Assembly: GCA_023460395.1 (NCBI GenBank)
Contig: JAEWQB010000007.1
Span: 1-49,151, forward strand
Length of the DNA stretch: 49,151 bases
Reading direction: 5' to 3'
Origin: Pseudomonadota bacterium
Lineage (GTDB): Bacteria > Desulfobacterota > Desulfovibrionia > Desulfovibrionales > Desulfovibrionaceae
The notes below the pieces were generated by a model. That model was given only the letters and a program-made list of their open reading frames with translations, was not told where the DNA came from and searched no databases. Shown piece after piece: positions 1 to 8,525 of the stretch (positions within the stretch are counted from its first letter, which is position 1; each line of letters opens with the position of its first letter). Both the position numbers and the translations under genes were made by a program.

Positions 1-10
1 CACGGGGTGA

Positions 11-27
11 CCCCCCCCCCCCCCCCC
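11..27. repeat. Homopolymeric C17 tract
   Basis: Seventeen consecutive C residues lie near the window edge, just beyond the terminator downstream of tpx. No coding sequence covers it. Such tracts can vary in length by slippage, or can mark an assembly or sequencing weak point. Confidence 0.9.
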
Positions 28-38
28 GCACAAGAAAA

Positions 39-63
39 GGCGGTCATCATTTCGATGACCGCC
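39..63 (-). terminator. Rho-independent terminator of tpx
   Basis: GGCGGTCATC and GATGACCGCC form a perfect 10-bp stem around a 5-nt loop. Read on the minus strand the hairpin is followed by TTTTCTT, as in an intrinsic terminator. It lies about 140 nt past the tpx stop codon in the direction of tpx transcription. Bases 64-201 hold no recognisable gene. Confidence 0.75.
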
Positions 64-201
64 CCAGAGCATCACTCTTTCACACTATGCGGCAAAACAG
101 CGTTTTGTTTCGCCGTGGCTAAGGAAAAAACGAATTCCGCGGAACCATACCAGCGCCAGCCGGAAAAAACCTCCTAAGGCTTTTCCAGACACGCCTGCGC
201 G

Positions 202-717
202 TTACAAAGCGGCCTTGGCTGCGGCAATAGCTGCCTCGTAATTCGGTTCTTTCGCCACTTCCGGCACAATTTCCATATATGTGATTGTGCCCTCGCGGTT
301 CACCACCAGCACTGCGCGGGTGAGCAGGCGCAGTTCCTTGATGATCAGGCCATACGCGGTGCCAAAGTTCATGTCCTTATGGTCAGAGAGCGTTTCCACG
401 GCATCGATGCCCGCCGCGCCGCACCAACGGGCCTGCGCGAACGGCAAGTCGGCGGAAACGGTCAGCACGGACACGTCATCTCCCAATGTAGCCGCTTCCT
501 GATTGAAGCGACGGGTTTCCATATCGCAAACTGGCGTGTCCAGCGAGGGAACCGCCGAAAGAATAAGCACCTTGCCTGCGTAGTCCCGCAGAGTTTTCGT
601 GCTCATGTCGTTAGCCTGCACAGTAAATCCGGGGGCCTTGTCGCCAACCTTGACCGGAGTTCCCTGTAGCGTGAACGGCGCGCCCTTGAATGTAATAATA
701 CCTGTGCGTTCGGTCAT
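202..717 (-). CDS. tpx: Thiol peroxidase Tpx (atypical 2-Cys peroxiredoxin)
   Basis: Reduces hydrogen and alkyl peroxides in the cytoplasm or periplasm at the expense of thioredoxin. The 171-aa product has the thioredoxin-like fold signature of Tpx. The peroxidatic Cys64 sits in the TPVCDMETRRFN motif and the resolving Cys99 in LPFAQARWCG, matching the C61/C95 pair of E. coli Tpx. The frame stays open 14 codons further upstream. I chose the ATG at 717 because an AAGGAG box lies 7 nt before it and the protein then has family length. It is monocistronic, divergent from glnB, and ends before the hairpin at 39-63. All key residues are present, and nothing is odd. Confidence 0.95.
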   Translation of the reverse strand: MTERTGIITFKGAPFTLQGTPVKVGDKAPGFTVQANDMSTKTLRDYAGKVLILSAVPSLDTPVCDMETRRFNQEAATLGDDVSVLTVSADLPFAQARWCGAAGIDAVETLSDHKDMNFGTAYGLIIKELRLLTRAVLVVNREGTITYMEIVPEVAKEPNYEAAIAAAKAAL

Positions 718-1024
718 ATGGTGTCTCCTTATCAGTTGCAGCGATGACACATGGAACACAGCTGCGGGTGTGCCCCGTGCGGTAGGAATCTTTCACGGAC
801 AATATATTTCTGTATACACAAAGCGAAACCCAATGGGAACCACACAGCGAAAAAAACTCTGGTCACATGCTGCAATATTGCTTTATTTTTGCACATATGT
901 CTAACCGCATATATTTCACCGCGTCGGCTCCACAGTGCCGCCTTTCCCAGATCCCCTGCCGTACAGGCCACCATTAGCCACACCGCGAAGCCAACAAAAG
1001 CAAATGGTTGAAGAAAATATGCTC

Positions 1025-1053
1025 TTTACGCACAGTGACACACGATATATACT
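1025..1053 (+). promoter_or_regulatory. Putative sigma-70 promoter of glnB-glnD with inverted repeat
   Basis: TTTACG (1025-1030) and TATACT (1048-1053) are separated by 17 bp and lie about 125 nt upstream of glnB. CACAGT (1031-1036) and ACTGTG (1051-1056) form a 6-14-6 inverted repeat that brackets the spacer and -10, a reasonable operator position. I saw no sigma-54 GG-N10-GC element. The rest of the tpx-glnB gap (718-1178) shows nothing further. Confidence 0.45.
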
Positions 1054-1178
1054 GTGCATGGATGGCATAGTAGCATCCCAGCCCGACTTTCGGATGATCA
1101 GAAACACAGGCCGCGCGAACCAATCCTCCGGGCTATACGCAGGTCCATGTCACCAGAACGCAGGGAGGCGATACGCCT

Positions 1179-1517
1179 ATGAAAAAGCTGGAAATTATTA
1201 TCCGCCCCTTTAAGCTGGACGAAGTGAAAACCGCCCTTATCCACACAAATGTTCAGGGCATGACCATTACCGAAGTCAGAGGATTCGGCAGGCAGCGGGG
1301 CCAGAAGGACGTGTACCGCAGTGTCGAATACGAGGCGGATTTGTTGCCCAAGGTCAAAATAGAAATTGTGCTGGATGACGCGATGGTCCCCGCTGTTGTT
1401 GACGCCGTGGACAAGGCGGCCCGAACCGGCAAAGTGGGTGACGGAAAAATATTCATCCTTCCGGTGGACGACGCCATCCGCATTCGTACCGGAGAAACCG
1501 GACACGACGCCATCTAA
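1179..1517 (+). CDS. glnB: PII nitrogen regulatory protein GlnB
   Basis: Small trimeric signal transducer that reads 2-oxoglutarate, ATP/ADP and nitrogen status, and controls targets such as glutamine synthetase adenylylation and ammonium transport. The 112-aa length is standard. The T-loop carries the uridylylation target Tyr51 (YRSVEYEADLLPK), and the C-terminal PII signature TGKVGDGKIFILPVDDAIRIRTGE is intact over residues 83-106. A GGAGG box precedes the ATG. The gene ends 5 nt before glnD, which encodes the enzyme expected to modify Tyr51, so the two are almost certainly one transcript. GlnK and GlnB cannot be separated with confidence from sequence alone, and no amtB is visible beside it. 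Confidence 0.95.
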   Translation: MKKLEIIIRPFKLDEVKTALIHTNVQGMTITEVRGFGRQRGQKDVYRSVEYEADLLPKVKIEIVLDDAMVPAVVDAVDKAARTGKVGDGKIFILPVDDAIRIRTGETGHDAI

Positions 1518-1522
1518 TCCAC

Positions 1523-4240
1523 ATGGCAAAAGATATTCTCACCCCGTCCGGCGGCGATGCCCTTAAGGCCCTTGCCGCCGGACGCGCCGCATTGCTCCCC
1601 GCACTGGACGCTCCCCCTTCGCCGGGGGGGCTTCGTTTTGAACGCGCTTTTTCTCTTTTGCTGGACACCTACTTCCAGACCCGTCTGGCGGAAACCGGCG
1701 CGACACGTCATAAAATGGCGCTAGTGGCTCTGGGGGGGTACGGAAGAGGAGAACTTTGCCTCGGATCGGATATTGATGTCATCATCCTTTGCCGTCGCAG
1801 CATTCCTCCGCAGGTTATCGACATGGCCCAACCCTTGTTCCTGCCGTTATGGGATGCGGGGTATTCGCTGGGGCATGGTTTCCGCACTCTCGCAGACTGC
1901 GTAAAACTCGCCGCCAAAGACCCAAAACTTCTTTGTTCGCTGCTCGATGCACGCGTGGTGGCTGGCGATGCGGTAATATTTGATGAGCTGTGCGAACGCA
2001 TACGCGAAAAAGTGCTGCAACGCCGGGAAAAAACGTTCCTGCACTGGCTGGATGCGGAACATTCGGAACGGAGTGTGGCCTGCGGCCCCCGTGCGATGGT
2101 GCAGGAAACCAACATTAAAGAAGGATTAGGCGGCCTGCGGGACTACCACCGCCTGCTCTGGCTGGCCCGTCTGCGCGCCGGATTCGGCGAACCGGTTGCC
2201 ATCCTCCGCCAAACCGGACTGTCAGATCTGGAGCGCACGCGTCTGGAAAACAACGTGGCCTTTCTGCACGACGTCCGCAACCGCCTGCACGCGCTGGCTG
2301 GCTCTAAAAATGACCGGCTCACTGTGGCCCTTCAGCCCGTAGTGGCCCAGCGCATGGGATTTGCGGATGCAAACGGATATCTTGGCGTGGAACGCTTTCT
2401 GGGGGAATTGTATCACCGCATGGACGATATCCGCGCGTTGTCCGACGCCTTTCGCCCCGTCGCGCCGGAGATGCGCGCGCCCTCTCACGACAAATCGCTC
2501 AAAGACCCGCTGTGCGACGGCAGAGACGGCGAAGTGCTCCGGTGCGGTGCCATGGTGCATGTGTGCCCCGCGCACGCGCTGCTAGACCGCCCCCAATTAG
2601 CCCTTGCCGCCCTCAAGGCCGCCGCTCTGAAGGTGGACGGCACCGCTGAACCGACATTGGCGTGGCGCACCCGGCAATCGCTTGTCCAACTTTGTTCCCT
2701 CACGCCCGACCTGCTCACCCACCTGCCGGATATTTATGCAACGCTTGTTGCGGTGCTCCATTCCGGGCACGCCGCCACGATTCTCGGACAAGCCATGGAC
2801 ACAGGCCTACTTGGCGCGCTGGTCCCCGACGTCGGCGCCTCGCGGGACAGCGTGCAGTTTGACGGTTTTCACACACACCCCGTGGGCCGCCACACATTGC
2901 TTGCCATCTCCTTTTTGGAAGGGCTGGGAAAAGCAGACCCGCAGCCCACGCTCACTCCCCTGTGGAAGTCATTGCCAGACCGGACAGCGCTGATGCTTGC
3001 CGCCCTATTTCATGACGTGGGTAAAGGCGTGACCAACGCTGCGGACCACGCGACCACTGGAACGGAAATGGTACGCGCACGCCTTGCCACGTGGGGCGTA
3101 GCTGACGATATCACGGAAGAAGTGGCATTTTTGGTAGAGCACCATCCCCTTCTTGCCAGCACCTCCCACCGCCTTGATTTGTCGGATGAATCTGTTGTGG
3201 CGCAGTGCGCCAGCGTTGTCGGAACACAAGAACGGCTCAACCATCTGTTTCTCCTGTCCTACGCTGATTCCCGTGCTACCGGACCCAAAGCATGGACTCG
3301 CTGGTCCGCCGCGCTGCTGGAAGAGCTGTACACCAAGGTGGGCAACCTGCTCCGCAACACGCCGCTGGCTACCCCCAGCTCTGCCCGCACTGTCCGTGAC
3401 ACATGCGACAAGGTGCGCATGGTGCTCTCCGCCGCAGATTCGCCCCTTTCCGCCGAAGACGGCGAAACCATGCTTGGCTATCTTCCCACACGTTACGCGC
3501 TTTCCATTTCGCCGGAAGATATCGTGCGGCATATGGTGGTCGTTCGTAATCTGGAACGCGAGATCGCCGAAGCGGAACGCCGATTAAGTGAAGAGCGGGC
3601 GGCACGCGGCATCGTCCTGCTAGATCCCCGCCCGCTGGACGGACGTCAAGGCGACCGATGGGAGCTTGTCGCCGTGGCCCGCGATCAGCACGGGCTTTTC
3701 GCCACCATATCCGGCGTGCTGGCACTGCATTCACTCAGTGTATTTTCGGCAGACGCCTTTGTCTGGCGTAACGACACAGTGGTGGACATCTTCCATGTTT
3801 CCGCGCCACCTGATCCGGCAAACGCCAAGGATTTTTGGACAAACGTCCGGGGAGCAATCCAATACGCTCTCACAGGAAAACTATCGCTGGACTATCGTAT
3901 TGACCAAATACGCGCAAACGCCACTCCCGCAGACTCCCGGCATGCCCTTGGTCAAACGGCGCACACGGCTGTCGCCGTAACCGTGGACAACGGCCTTTCG
4001 GATTTTTACACGGTTATTGATGTGCGTGTGCCCGACCGCCCGGCGCTGCTTTATGATGTAGCCCGCACGTTGCAATCAATGCGGCTGGACATCCTTTTCG
4101 CAAAAATCGCCACACTGGGCGCGACAACCAATGACAGCTTTTCGGTCCGCAATATCTACGGGCAAAAAGTAACGGACGACGAGCAGCTTACAGAAATTCG
4201 AAGCGCCCTGTTGCACGTATTGCAGGGCAAGTATATTTAG
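1523..4240 (+). CDS. glnD: Bifunctional PII uridylyltransferase/uridylyl-removing enzyme GlnD
   Basis: Adds UMP to, or removes it from, PII according to glutamine level. The 905-aa protein has the usual GlnD order. The nucleotidyltransferase domain has GGYGRGELCLGSDIDV at about residues 71-86, with the metal-binding Asp pair. A PII-uridylyltransferase helical region follows. The HD phosphohydrolase domain has FHTHPVGRHTL and LFHDVGKG near residue 500 plus VEHHP. Two C-terminal ACT repeats lie at about 710-790 and 830-905. E. coli GlnD is 890 aa. It starts 5 nt after glnB. Both catalytic domains look intact. The 4241-4387 gap holds no gene and no convincing terminator. Confidence 0.96.
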   Translation: MAKDILTPSGGDALKALAAGRAALLPALDAPPSPGGLRFERAFSLLLDTYFQTRLAETGATRHKMALVALGGYGRGELCLGSDIDVIILCRRSIPPQVIDMAQPLFLPLWDAGYSLGHGFRTLADCVKLAAKDPKLLCSLLDARVVAGDAVIFDELCERIREKVLQRREKTFLHWLDAEHSERSVACGPRAMVQETNIKEGLGGLRDYHRLLWLARLRAGFGEPVAILRQTGLSDLERTRLENNVAFLHDVRNRLHALAGSKNDRLTVALQPVVAQRMGFADANGYLGVERFLGELYHRMDDIRALSDAFRPVAPEMRAPSHDKSLKDPLCDGRDGEVLRCGAMVHVCPAHALLDRPQLALAALKAAALKVDGTAEPTLAWRTRQSLVQLCSLTPDLLTHLPDIYATLVAVLHSGHAATILGQAMDTGLLGALVPDVGASRDSVQFDGFHTHPVGRHTLLAISFLEGLGKADPQPTLTPLWKSLPDRTALMLAALFHDVGKGVTNAADHATTGTEMVRARLATWGVADDITEEVAFLVEHHPLLASTSHRLDLSDESVVAQCASVVGTQERLNHLFLLSYADSRATGPKAWTRWSAALLEELYTKVGNLLRNTPLATPSSARTVRDTCDKVRMVLSAADSPLSAEDGETMLGYLPTRYALSISPEDIVRHMVVVRNLEREIAEAERRLSEERAARGIVLLDPRPLDGRQGDRWELVAVARDQHGLFATISGVLALHSLSVFSADAFVWRNDTVVDIFHVSAPPDPANAKDFWTNVRGAIQYALTGKLSLDYRIDQIRANATPADSRHALGQTAHTAVAVTVDNGLSDFYTVIDVRVPDRPALLYDVARTLQSMRLDILFAKIATLGATTNDSFSVRNIYGQKVTDDEQLTEIRSALLHVLQGKYI

Positions 4241-4387
4241 TGACATTTTTTATAAATTCGTATACACCACATGTCATGCAATGTGAAATGTGAACACCAA
4301 TGCAGGGGCAACCACAACAGGGAACTATCCGCGACATCCCCAATTTTATTATTTTTTTACCCAAATTTTAAACCGGAAGAGTTCCCC

Positions 4388-4434
4388 TTGACAAACCGGT
4401 TACCGCGCTAGTATTTCGCTGATAAAGATTATCA
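4388..4434 (+). promoter_or_regulatory. Promoter with Fur-box-like palindrome upstream of the Ton operon
   Basis: A perfect -35 TTGACA (4388-4393) is followed after 18 bp by TATTTC (4412-4417). Immediately downstream is TGATAA-AGA-TTATCA (4420-4434), a perfect 6-3-6 palindrome. The 19 bases from 4421 match the classical Fur consensus GATAATGATAATCATTATC at 14 of 19 positions by my count. The position over the start region suits repression. Iron-Fur control of a TonB system is standard in other bacteria. The binding itself is inferred. Confidence 0.6.
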
Positions 4435-4566
4435 CATTCATCTAGCCCCCTGTACTATATCCGGCTCTCCACGTGCAATGGCACACCAACGCGTCCCGTT
4501 GCCATGCCTGCCATGCGGATTTCAAAACCGGTTCACGCTGTTTTCTCAGGACTGAGAGGAGATTCC

Positions 4567-5328
4567 ATGAGAGTGAAGCCCTTGCTGGCCATCCTGCTTT
4601 TGCTACTGCCCCTGTCTGCAGCGGCGGAGCGGTCCCCCGGCACAGCCAACCGTCTGCTCGCCGATGTAACTACCGCGATAAAAACGGAATCCGCCGCACA
4701 GCGAGAGTACACCGCGTGGGATGAGCAACGCGACGCCGCAAGTGCCGAACTACGTGACATGAAGGCCATGGAAGACTGGCTCTCATTCCAAAACAAAAAA
4801 TACACCGAATACCTGAAGCGTCAGAAGGCGGTTATCGCCGAATTAGAACGCCGCAAGGAAGAAGTACGGCGCATTCGCATGGAACTTGAACCCTATCTGG
4901 AAGTTATCGTGGACCGCATGGACGCCTTTGTAGGGGAAGATCTCCCCTTCTTGCCGGAAGAACGGCAGGCTCGCGTGGCCTTCCTGCGCGATTCGCTTAG
5001 TGACTACCATCTGGAACTGAGCGAGAAGCTTCGCCGTGTTTTTGAAGCTCTGCATGTGGAAACCGAGTACGGGCGCACCGTGGAAGTGACAACGACCGAG
5101 TTGCCTGTAGATGGCGTCCCCACGCAGGTATCACTCTTCCGGCTGGGCAGAACAGCGCTGTACTACGTAACCGCTGACGGAAGCGGCGCGGGCATGTGGG
5201 ACCAGCAGGGCCGCTCGTGGAAAACACTGGATGGGAATGCCGCGCGCACACTGCGCCGTGCCGAAGAAATGGCCGCACGCAAACGGGCCGTGGAACTGCT
5301 TGATCTTCCCGTGGAGGCCTCCCGATGA
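4567..5328 (+). CDS. DUF3450 family periplasmic protein of a TonB operon
   Basis: Exported 253-aa protein of unknown biochemical role. It matches the DUF3450 family as I know it, which recurs at the head of TtpC-ExbB-ExbD-TonB operons. A clear signal peptide (MRVKPLLAILLLLLPLSAAA) is followed by a long charged coiled-coil-like region (about residues 40-120) and a beta-rich C-terminal part. I chose the ATG at 4567 rather than an in-frame ATG at 4504 because AGGAG lies 7 nt before it and the signal peptide then begins directly. The stop overlaps the next start (ATGA). As first gene of the operon it lies directly behind the Fur-like promoter. It probably works with the TtpC-like protein in the periplasm, but this is inference. 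Confidence 0.8.
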   Translation: MRVKPLLAILLLLLPLSAAAERSPGTANRLLADVTTAIKTESAAQREYTAWDEQRDAASAELRDMKAMEDWLSFQNKKYTEYLKRQKAVIAELERRKEEVRRIRMELEPYLEVIVDRMDAFVGEDLPFLPEERQARVAFLRDSLSDYHLELSEKLRRVFEALHVETEYGRTVEVTTTELPVDGVPTQVSLFRLGRTALYYVTADGSGAGMWDQQGRSWKTLDGNAARTLRRAEEMAARKRAVELLDLPVEASR

Positions 5329-6839
5329 AACGCACTGTTCTCGCCTTCCTCCTTTTCGCGGCCTCCGCCCTACCCGCTTTGGGCGCACCGGAGCAGTCTG
5401 TCCCGGAGCAAACGGCTGGCATAGTCACCGCCGCCACGCAGGACGCCGGACAAACCCGCAGCCAAATGGCGCAGGAACGTCAGTCGCTGCAAGCTGAAAA
5501 ACGTACTCTTCAAACGTCCATCGCCCAGAAACAGAACGCCTTTGGCGAATTGAAAAAAGAATATGATGCCCTGCTGGCGCGGGAGCAAGCGCTCCAAGAA
5601 GAATTGGCTGCACAGGCGCACGAACTGAAAACCATCGACGGCACCATCCGCACTTCGGCAAAGCAAGCGCGTGATTATTTTCATGAAAGCCTTACCACGC
5701 CGGAATTCCCAGAGCGCATGGCGGCGCTGGACACCATCCTCACGCCTGAAACATTTCCCGGACTGGAAGGCATCCGCACTCTTTTGACCCTCTACTTAGA
5801 AGAAATGAGCGCCTCCGGGCAAATTTTACTGCGGGAAGGGGCCTTCATCAGCGCGGACGGCACGGAAATACAAGGCAATCTCGCCCGCATAGGCACTTTC
5901 ACCATGGCCTACCGGCAACCCGACGGCACAATGGGCTTTCTGCGCCCCGCTCAGGAGGGTACCCGGCTGAGTGCCGTACAGGGCGCCCCCGGCTGGGGAT
6001 TATCCCGCACCATGAAGGCGTATTTTGCTGGTGAATCGTCCGTGTTTCCCGTGGATATTTCTAACGGTGCCGCGCTGGCGCGTCTGTCGCAGGATCAGAA
6101 AGGCGTGTTGGAATGGCTGCAAACCGGCGGCCTGCTGGTATGGCCCATTCTGCTTGTAGGCGTAATAGCACTGGGACTGGTCATAGAGCGTTTTTACAGT
6201 CTCAGCCGCATCCGGGGCAATTCCGACCGCAACATGCAAACCATTCTGCGCATGGTGCAGGAAGGGAAGTGGCAGGAATGCCGCGACTTCTGCCGTGAAA
6301 AATCGGAATTTCCCACCTGCCGCATCATCGGTCACACCCTGACACATCTGGGAGCCACACGCGAAATTATTGAAAACGCGTTTCAAGAAGGACTGCTCAA
6401 AGAACTTCCCAGACTGGAGCGCTTCTTGCCCACGTTGGGAGTTCTCGCCGCCATCGCCCCGTTACTGGGTCTGCTTGGTACGGTGACCGGCATGATCAAT
6501 ACGTTTCAGATCATTACCCTGTACGGCACAGGCGATCCCCGCATGATGTCCGGCGGTATCTCCGAAGCGCTCATCACCACCCAATTGGGTTTAGTTGTCG
6601 CCGTGCCTATCATGCTTCTGCATCATGTGCTGGAACGCCGGGTAGACGGCATCATCGGCGACATGGAGGAAAAAGGCACAGGTTTCGCCGTGGCCCTGAT
6701 GAAGCAGGGTCTTATCAAGACCGGCAGCCAACCCGCACCGGCTGCTCCTGTAGCCCCCAACGCCGCATCAGACCCTATCGCCCACCCCGGACAAAACGCC
6801 AAAGGATATGCTGCCAAGGCCGGAGGCAGCCATGCCTAG
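5325..6839 (+). CDS. TtpC-like MotA/TolQ/ExbB proton channel protein with periplasmic coiled coil
   Basis: Inner-membrane ExbB superfamily protein of the extended type typified by TtpC of Vibrio TonB2 systems. The 504-aa protein has a signal peptide (about 1-21), a long Gln/Glu-rich periplasmic coiled coil (about 45-115), a globular stretch, and then the ExbB core with membrane segments near 268-290, 367-392 and 414-436. The conserved helices read LLGLLGTVTGMINTFQ and EALITTQLGLVVAVP. The C-terminus is Pro/Ala-rich. It overlaps the upstream gene by 4 nt and the downstream exbB by 8 nt. In Vibrio TtpC is needed for energy transfer from ExbB2/ExbD2 to TonB2, and the same role is likely here. 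Confidence 0.85.
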   Translation: MKRTVLAFLLFAASALPALGAPEQSVPEQTAGIVTAATQDAGQTRSQMAQERQSLQAEKRTLQTSIAQKQNAFGELKKEYDALLAREQALQEELAAQAHELKTIDGTIRTSAKQARDYFHESLTTPEFPERMAALDTILTPETFPGLEGIRTLLTLYLEEMSASGQILLREGAFISADGTEIQGNLARIGTFTMAYRQPDGTMGFLRPAQEGTRLSAVQGAPGWGLSRTMKAYFAGESSVFPVDISNGAALARLSQDQKGVLEWLQTGGLLVWPILLVGVIALGLVIERFYSLSRIRGNSDRNMQTILRMVQEGKWQECRDFCREKSEFPTCRIIGHTLTHLGATREIIENAFQEGLLKELPRLERFLPTLGVLAAIAPLLGLLGTVTGMINTFQIITLYGTGDPRMMSGGISEALITTQLGLVVAVPIMLLHHVLERRVDGIIGDMEEKGTGFAVALMKQGLIKTGSQPAPAAPVAPNAASDPIAHPGQNAKGYAAKAGGSHA

Positions 6840-7452
6840 TCTGCTGGAGCAGATACTCGCCTACATGCAGGCGGGGGGACAAACAATGATCCCTATTATT
6901 CTGTTCTCGCTCATTATCTGGACGCTATCGCTGGTGAAAATACACGGTTTCATCACCGAGAGCCGTGCCGAAACCACACCGGAAGAGTGCCTTGCGCATA
7001 TAGATGCGCGCGGCGTGTGCTCAGGCCGCCCATACGCAGCGTGGCAACGGCACATTCTCACGGAATATCTGCGCTCCCGGTGCGACGACCCGGAGCTTAA
7101 CCGCAAAACGCTGGAAACCATACGCCTGCACCTCGGTGCGCAGGCAAGCCGGTTCATTCCCACCATATTCATCCTTTCGGCAATAGCACCGCTGCTGGGA
7201 TTGTTGGGGACTGTTTCCGGCATGATCTCCACGTTCGACGTAATCTCACAGTTCGGTACGGGCAACGCCCGCGCTCTGGCATCCGGCATTTCCGAAGCTC
7301 TGGTCACCACCCAGAGCGGGTTAGTGGTGGCGGTTCCGGGCATGCTGCTGGGCGGCGTGCTTTACCGCCGCGCCGAAAAGCTTAAACACCGCATGGAACT
7401 CTTCTGCATCGGCCTTCAGTACGAAACAGAATGCGGTTCATTGCTCAGGTAA
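6832..7452 (+). CDS. exbB: ExbB-type proton channel subunit
   Basis: Forms with ExbD the proton-driven motor that energises TonB. The 206-aa product has three membrane segments (about 17-37, 107-134 and 156-180) and the family helices APLLGLLGTVSGMISTF and EALVTTQSGLVVAVPGMLL. The start at 6832 is supported by GGAGG within the end of the upstream gene, and translation overlaps it by 8 nt. It is clearly paralogous to the C-terminal core of the TtpC-like protein next door. It ends 3 nt before exbD. Confidence 0.9.
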   Translation: MPSLLEQILAYMQAGGQTMIPIILFSLIIWTLSLVKIHGFITESRAETTPEECLAHIDARGVCSGRPYAAWQRHILTEYLRSRCDDPELNRKTLETIRLHLGAQASRFIPTIFILSAIAPLLGLLGTVSGMISTFDVISQFGTGNARALASGISEALVTTQSGLVVAVPGMLLGGVLYRRAEKLKHRMELFCIGLQYETECGSLLR

Positions 7453-7455
7453 CCC

Positions 7456-7866
7456 ATGAAAAGTATTCGATACGCACGCTCCGCACGCCATAGGAACAGC
7501 GAGATCAATATGACCCCGCTTATCGACATGGTGTTTATCCTTCTCATCTTTTTCATTGTTACCACAAGTTTCGTCCGCGAAGCCGGGGTGGACGTAAACC
7601 GCCCTTCCGCCCAGTCCGCTGAAACGAAAGAAAAAGCCAATGTTATCCTTGGGCTGACCAGCGATGGACGCATTTTTGTGGAGGGGAGGTCGCTGGATAT
7701 TCGCTCTGTACGCGCCTATATGGAACGGTTTCTGGCGGAAACGCCCGACGGTTCCGTTGTTATTGTGGCGGACAGACAAAGCACCACCGGAACAGCGGTG
7801 CAGGTGTTGGATCAATGTCGCCTCGCAGGCGTCCAAAACATCAGCATTGCTGCCAAAAAAGAATAA
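7456..7866 (+). CDS. exbD: ExbD/TolR biopolymer transport protein
   Basis: Single-pass subunit of the ExbB-ExbD motor. The 136-aa protein has a short cytoplasmic N-terminus and one membrane helix at about 22-40. This helix contains the essential proton-carrying Asp24 in INMTPLIDMVFILLIFF. A periplasmic ExbD domain completes the length. The position between exbB and tonB makes ExbD more likely than TolR. The stop codon TAA shares its last base with the tonB ATG, indicating translational coupling. Confidence 0.93.
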   Translation: MKSIRYARSARHRNSEINMTPLIDMVFILLIFFIVTTSFVREAGVDVNRPSAQSAETKEKANVILGLTSDGRIFVEGRSLDIRSVRAYMERFLAETPDGSVVIVADRQSTTGTAVQVLDQCRLAGVQNISIAAKKE

Positions 7867-8525
7867 TGGTCCATCGCACTCATTCCACAATCCGATTTTC
7901 GCTGGCGGCCTTGCTGGCAGTGGTTATTTCCGGCTTTATCCATGTCGGCGTCTTGTTGCTTAACCGGGAACAAGCCATTCAGCCACCGGACATGATTTCG
8001 GGATCCATCCGCCTTGCCCAGCCAGTGAAAGAAGTCATAGAGGAACAGCAACGCAAACGCCCTCAGGACCACAAGCCACCGGAAAAGCTCCCCAAAACTT
8101 TTTCTACCCGCCCCCGTAATACGCCGGACAAACCACGCATGGATTTGCAGCTTCCTGCGTTCAGCGCAGACATGCACCCTTCTATCAGTGGCGGCATCGC
8201 CATGCCTTCTCTTGATACGCTGGGGGGCATAGGTTTTTCACTGGATGAGGTGGACGAAGCCCCCCGGATAGCCAGTAGTGTAGCTCCCCGGTATCCGCTC
8301 AGTGCCCAGCGCAGCCATATTGAAGGTAAGGTGGTTGTGCGCATACTGGTAACTGCGCAGGGGAAGCCCGCAGAACTGTCTGTTCACTCCGCAACCCCTG
8401 CCGGGGTATTTGACGAAGCCGCGCTGGACGCCGCCCGCCGCATGCGATTTTCCCCCGGCAAATATGATGGGAGAGCCGTAGATACATGGGTACTTCTTCC
8501 CTTCGACTTCGAGCTGTCACGATGA
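7866..8525 (+). CDS. tonB: TonB energy transducer
   Basis: Spans the periplasm and transmits energy to outer-membrane receptors. The 219-aa protein has an N-terminal membrane anchor (about 8-30, FSLAALLAVVISGFIHVGVLLL), a Lys/Pro/Arg-rich middle, and a C-terminal TonB domain from about 138. The latter includes APRYPLSAQRSHIEGKVVVR and the closing VDTWVLLPFDF. The length resembles the short TonB2-type proteins. The start is coupled to exbD by a one-base overlap, and there is no strong ribosome-binding site of its own. No TonB-dependent receptor gene is in the window, so the substrate cannot be read from context. Confidence 0.92.
   Translation: MVHRTHSTIRFSLAALLAVVISGFIHVGVLLLNREQAIQPPDMISGSIRLAQPVKEVIEEQQRKRPQDHKPPEKLPKTFSTRPRNTPDKPRMDLQLPAFSADMHPSISGGIAMPSLDTLGGIGFSLDEVDEAPRIASSVAPRYPLSAQRSHIEGKVVVRILVTAQGKPAELSVHSATPAGVFDEAALDAARRMRFSPGKYDGRAVDTWVLLPFDFELSR

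Noticed and set aside
1060..1085. Sigma-54 promoter upstream of glnB
   Set aside because: TGGCATAGTAGCA lacks the required GG-N10-GC spacing. A sigma-70-like pair at 1025-1053 fits better.
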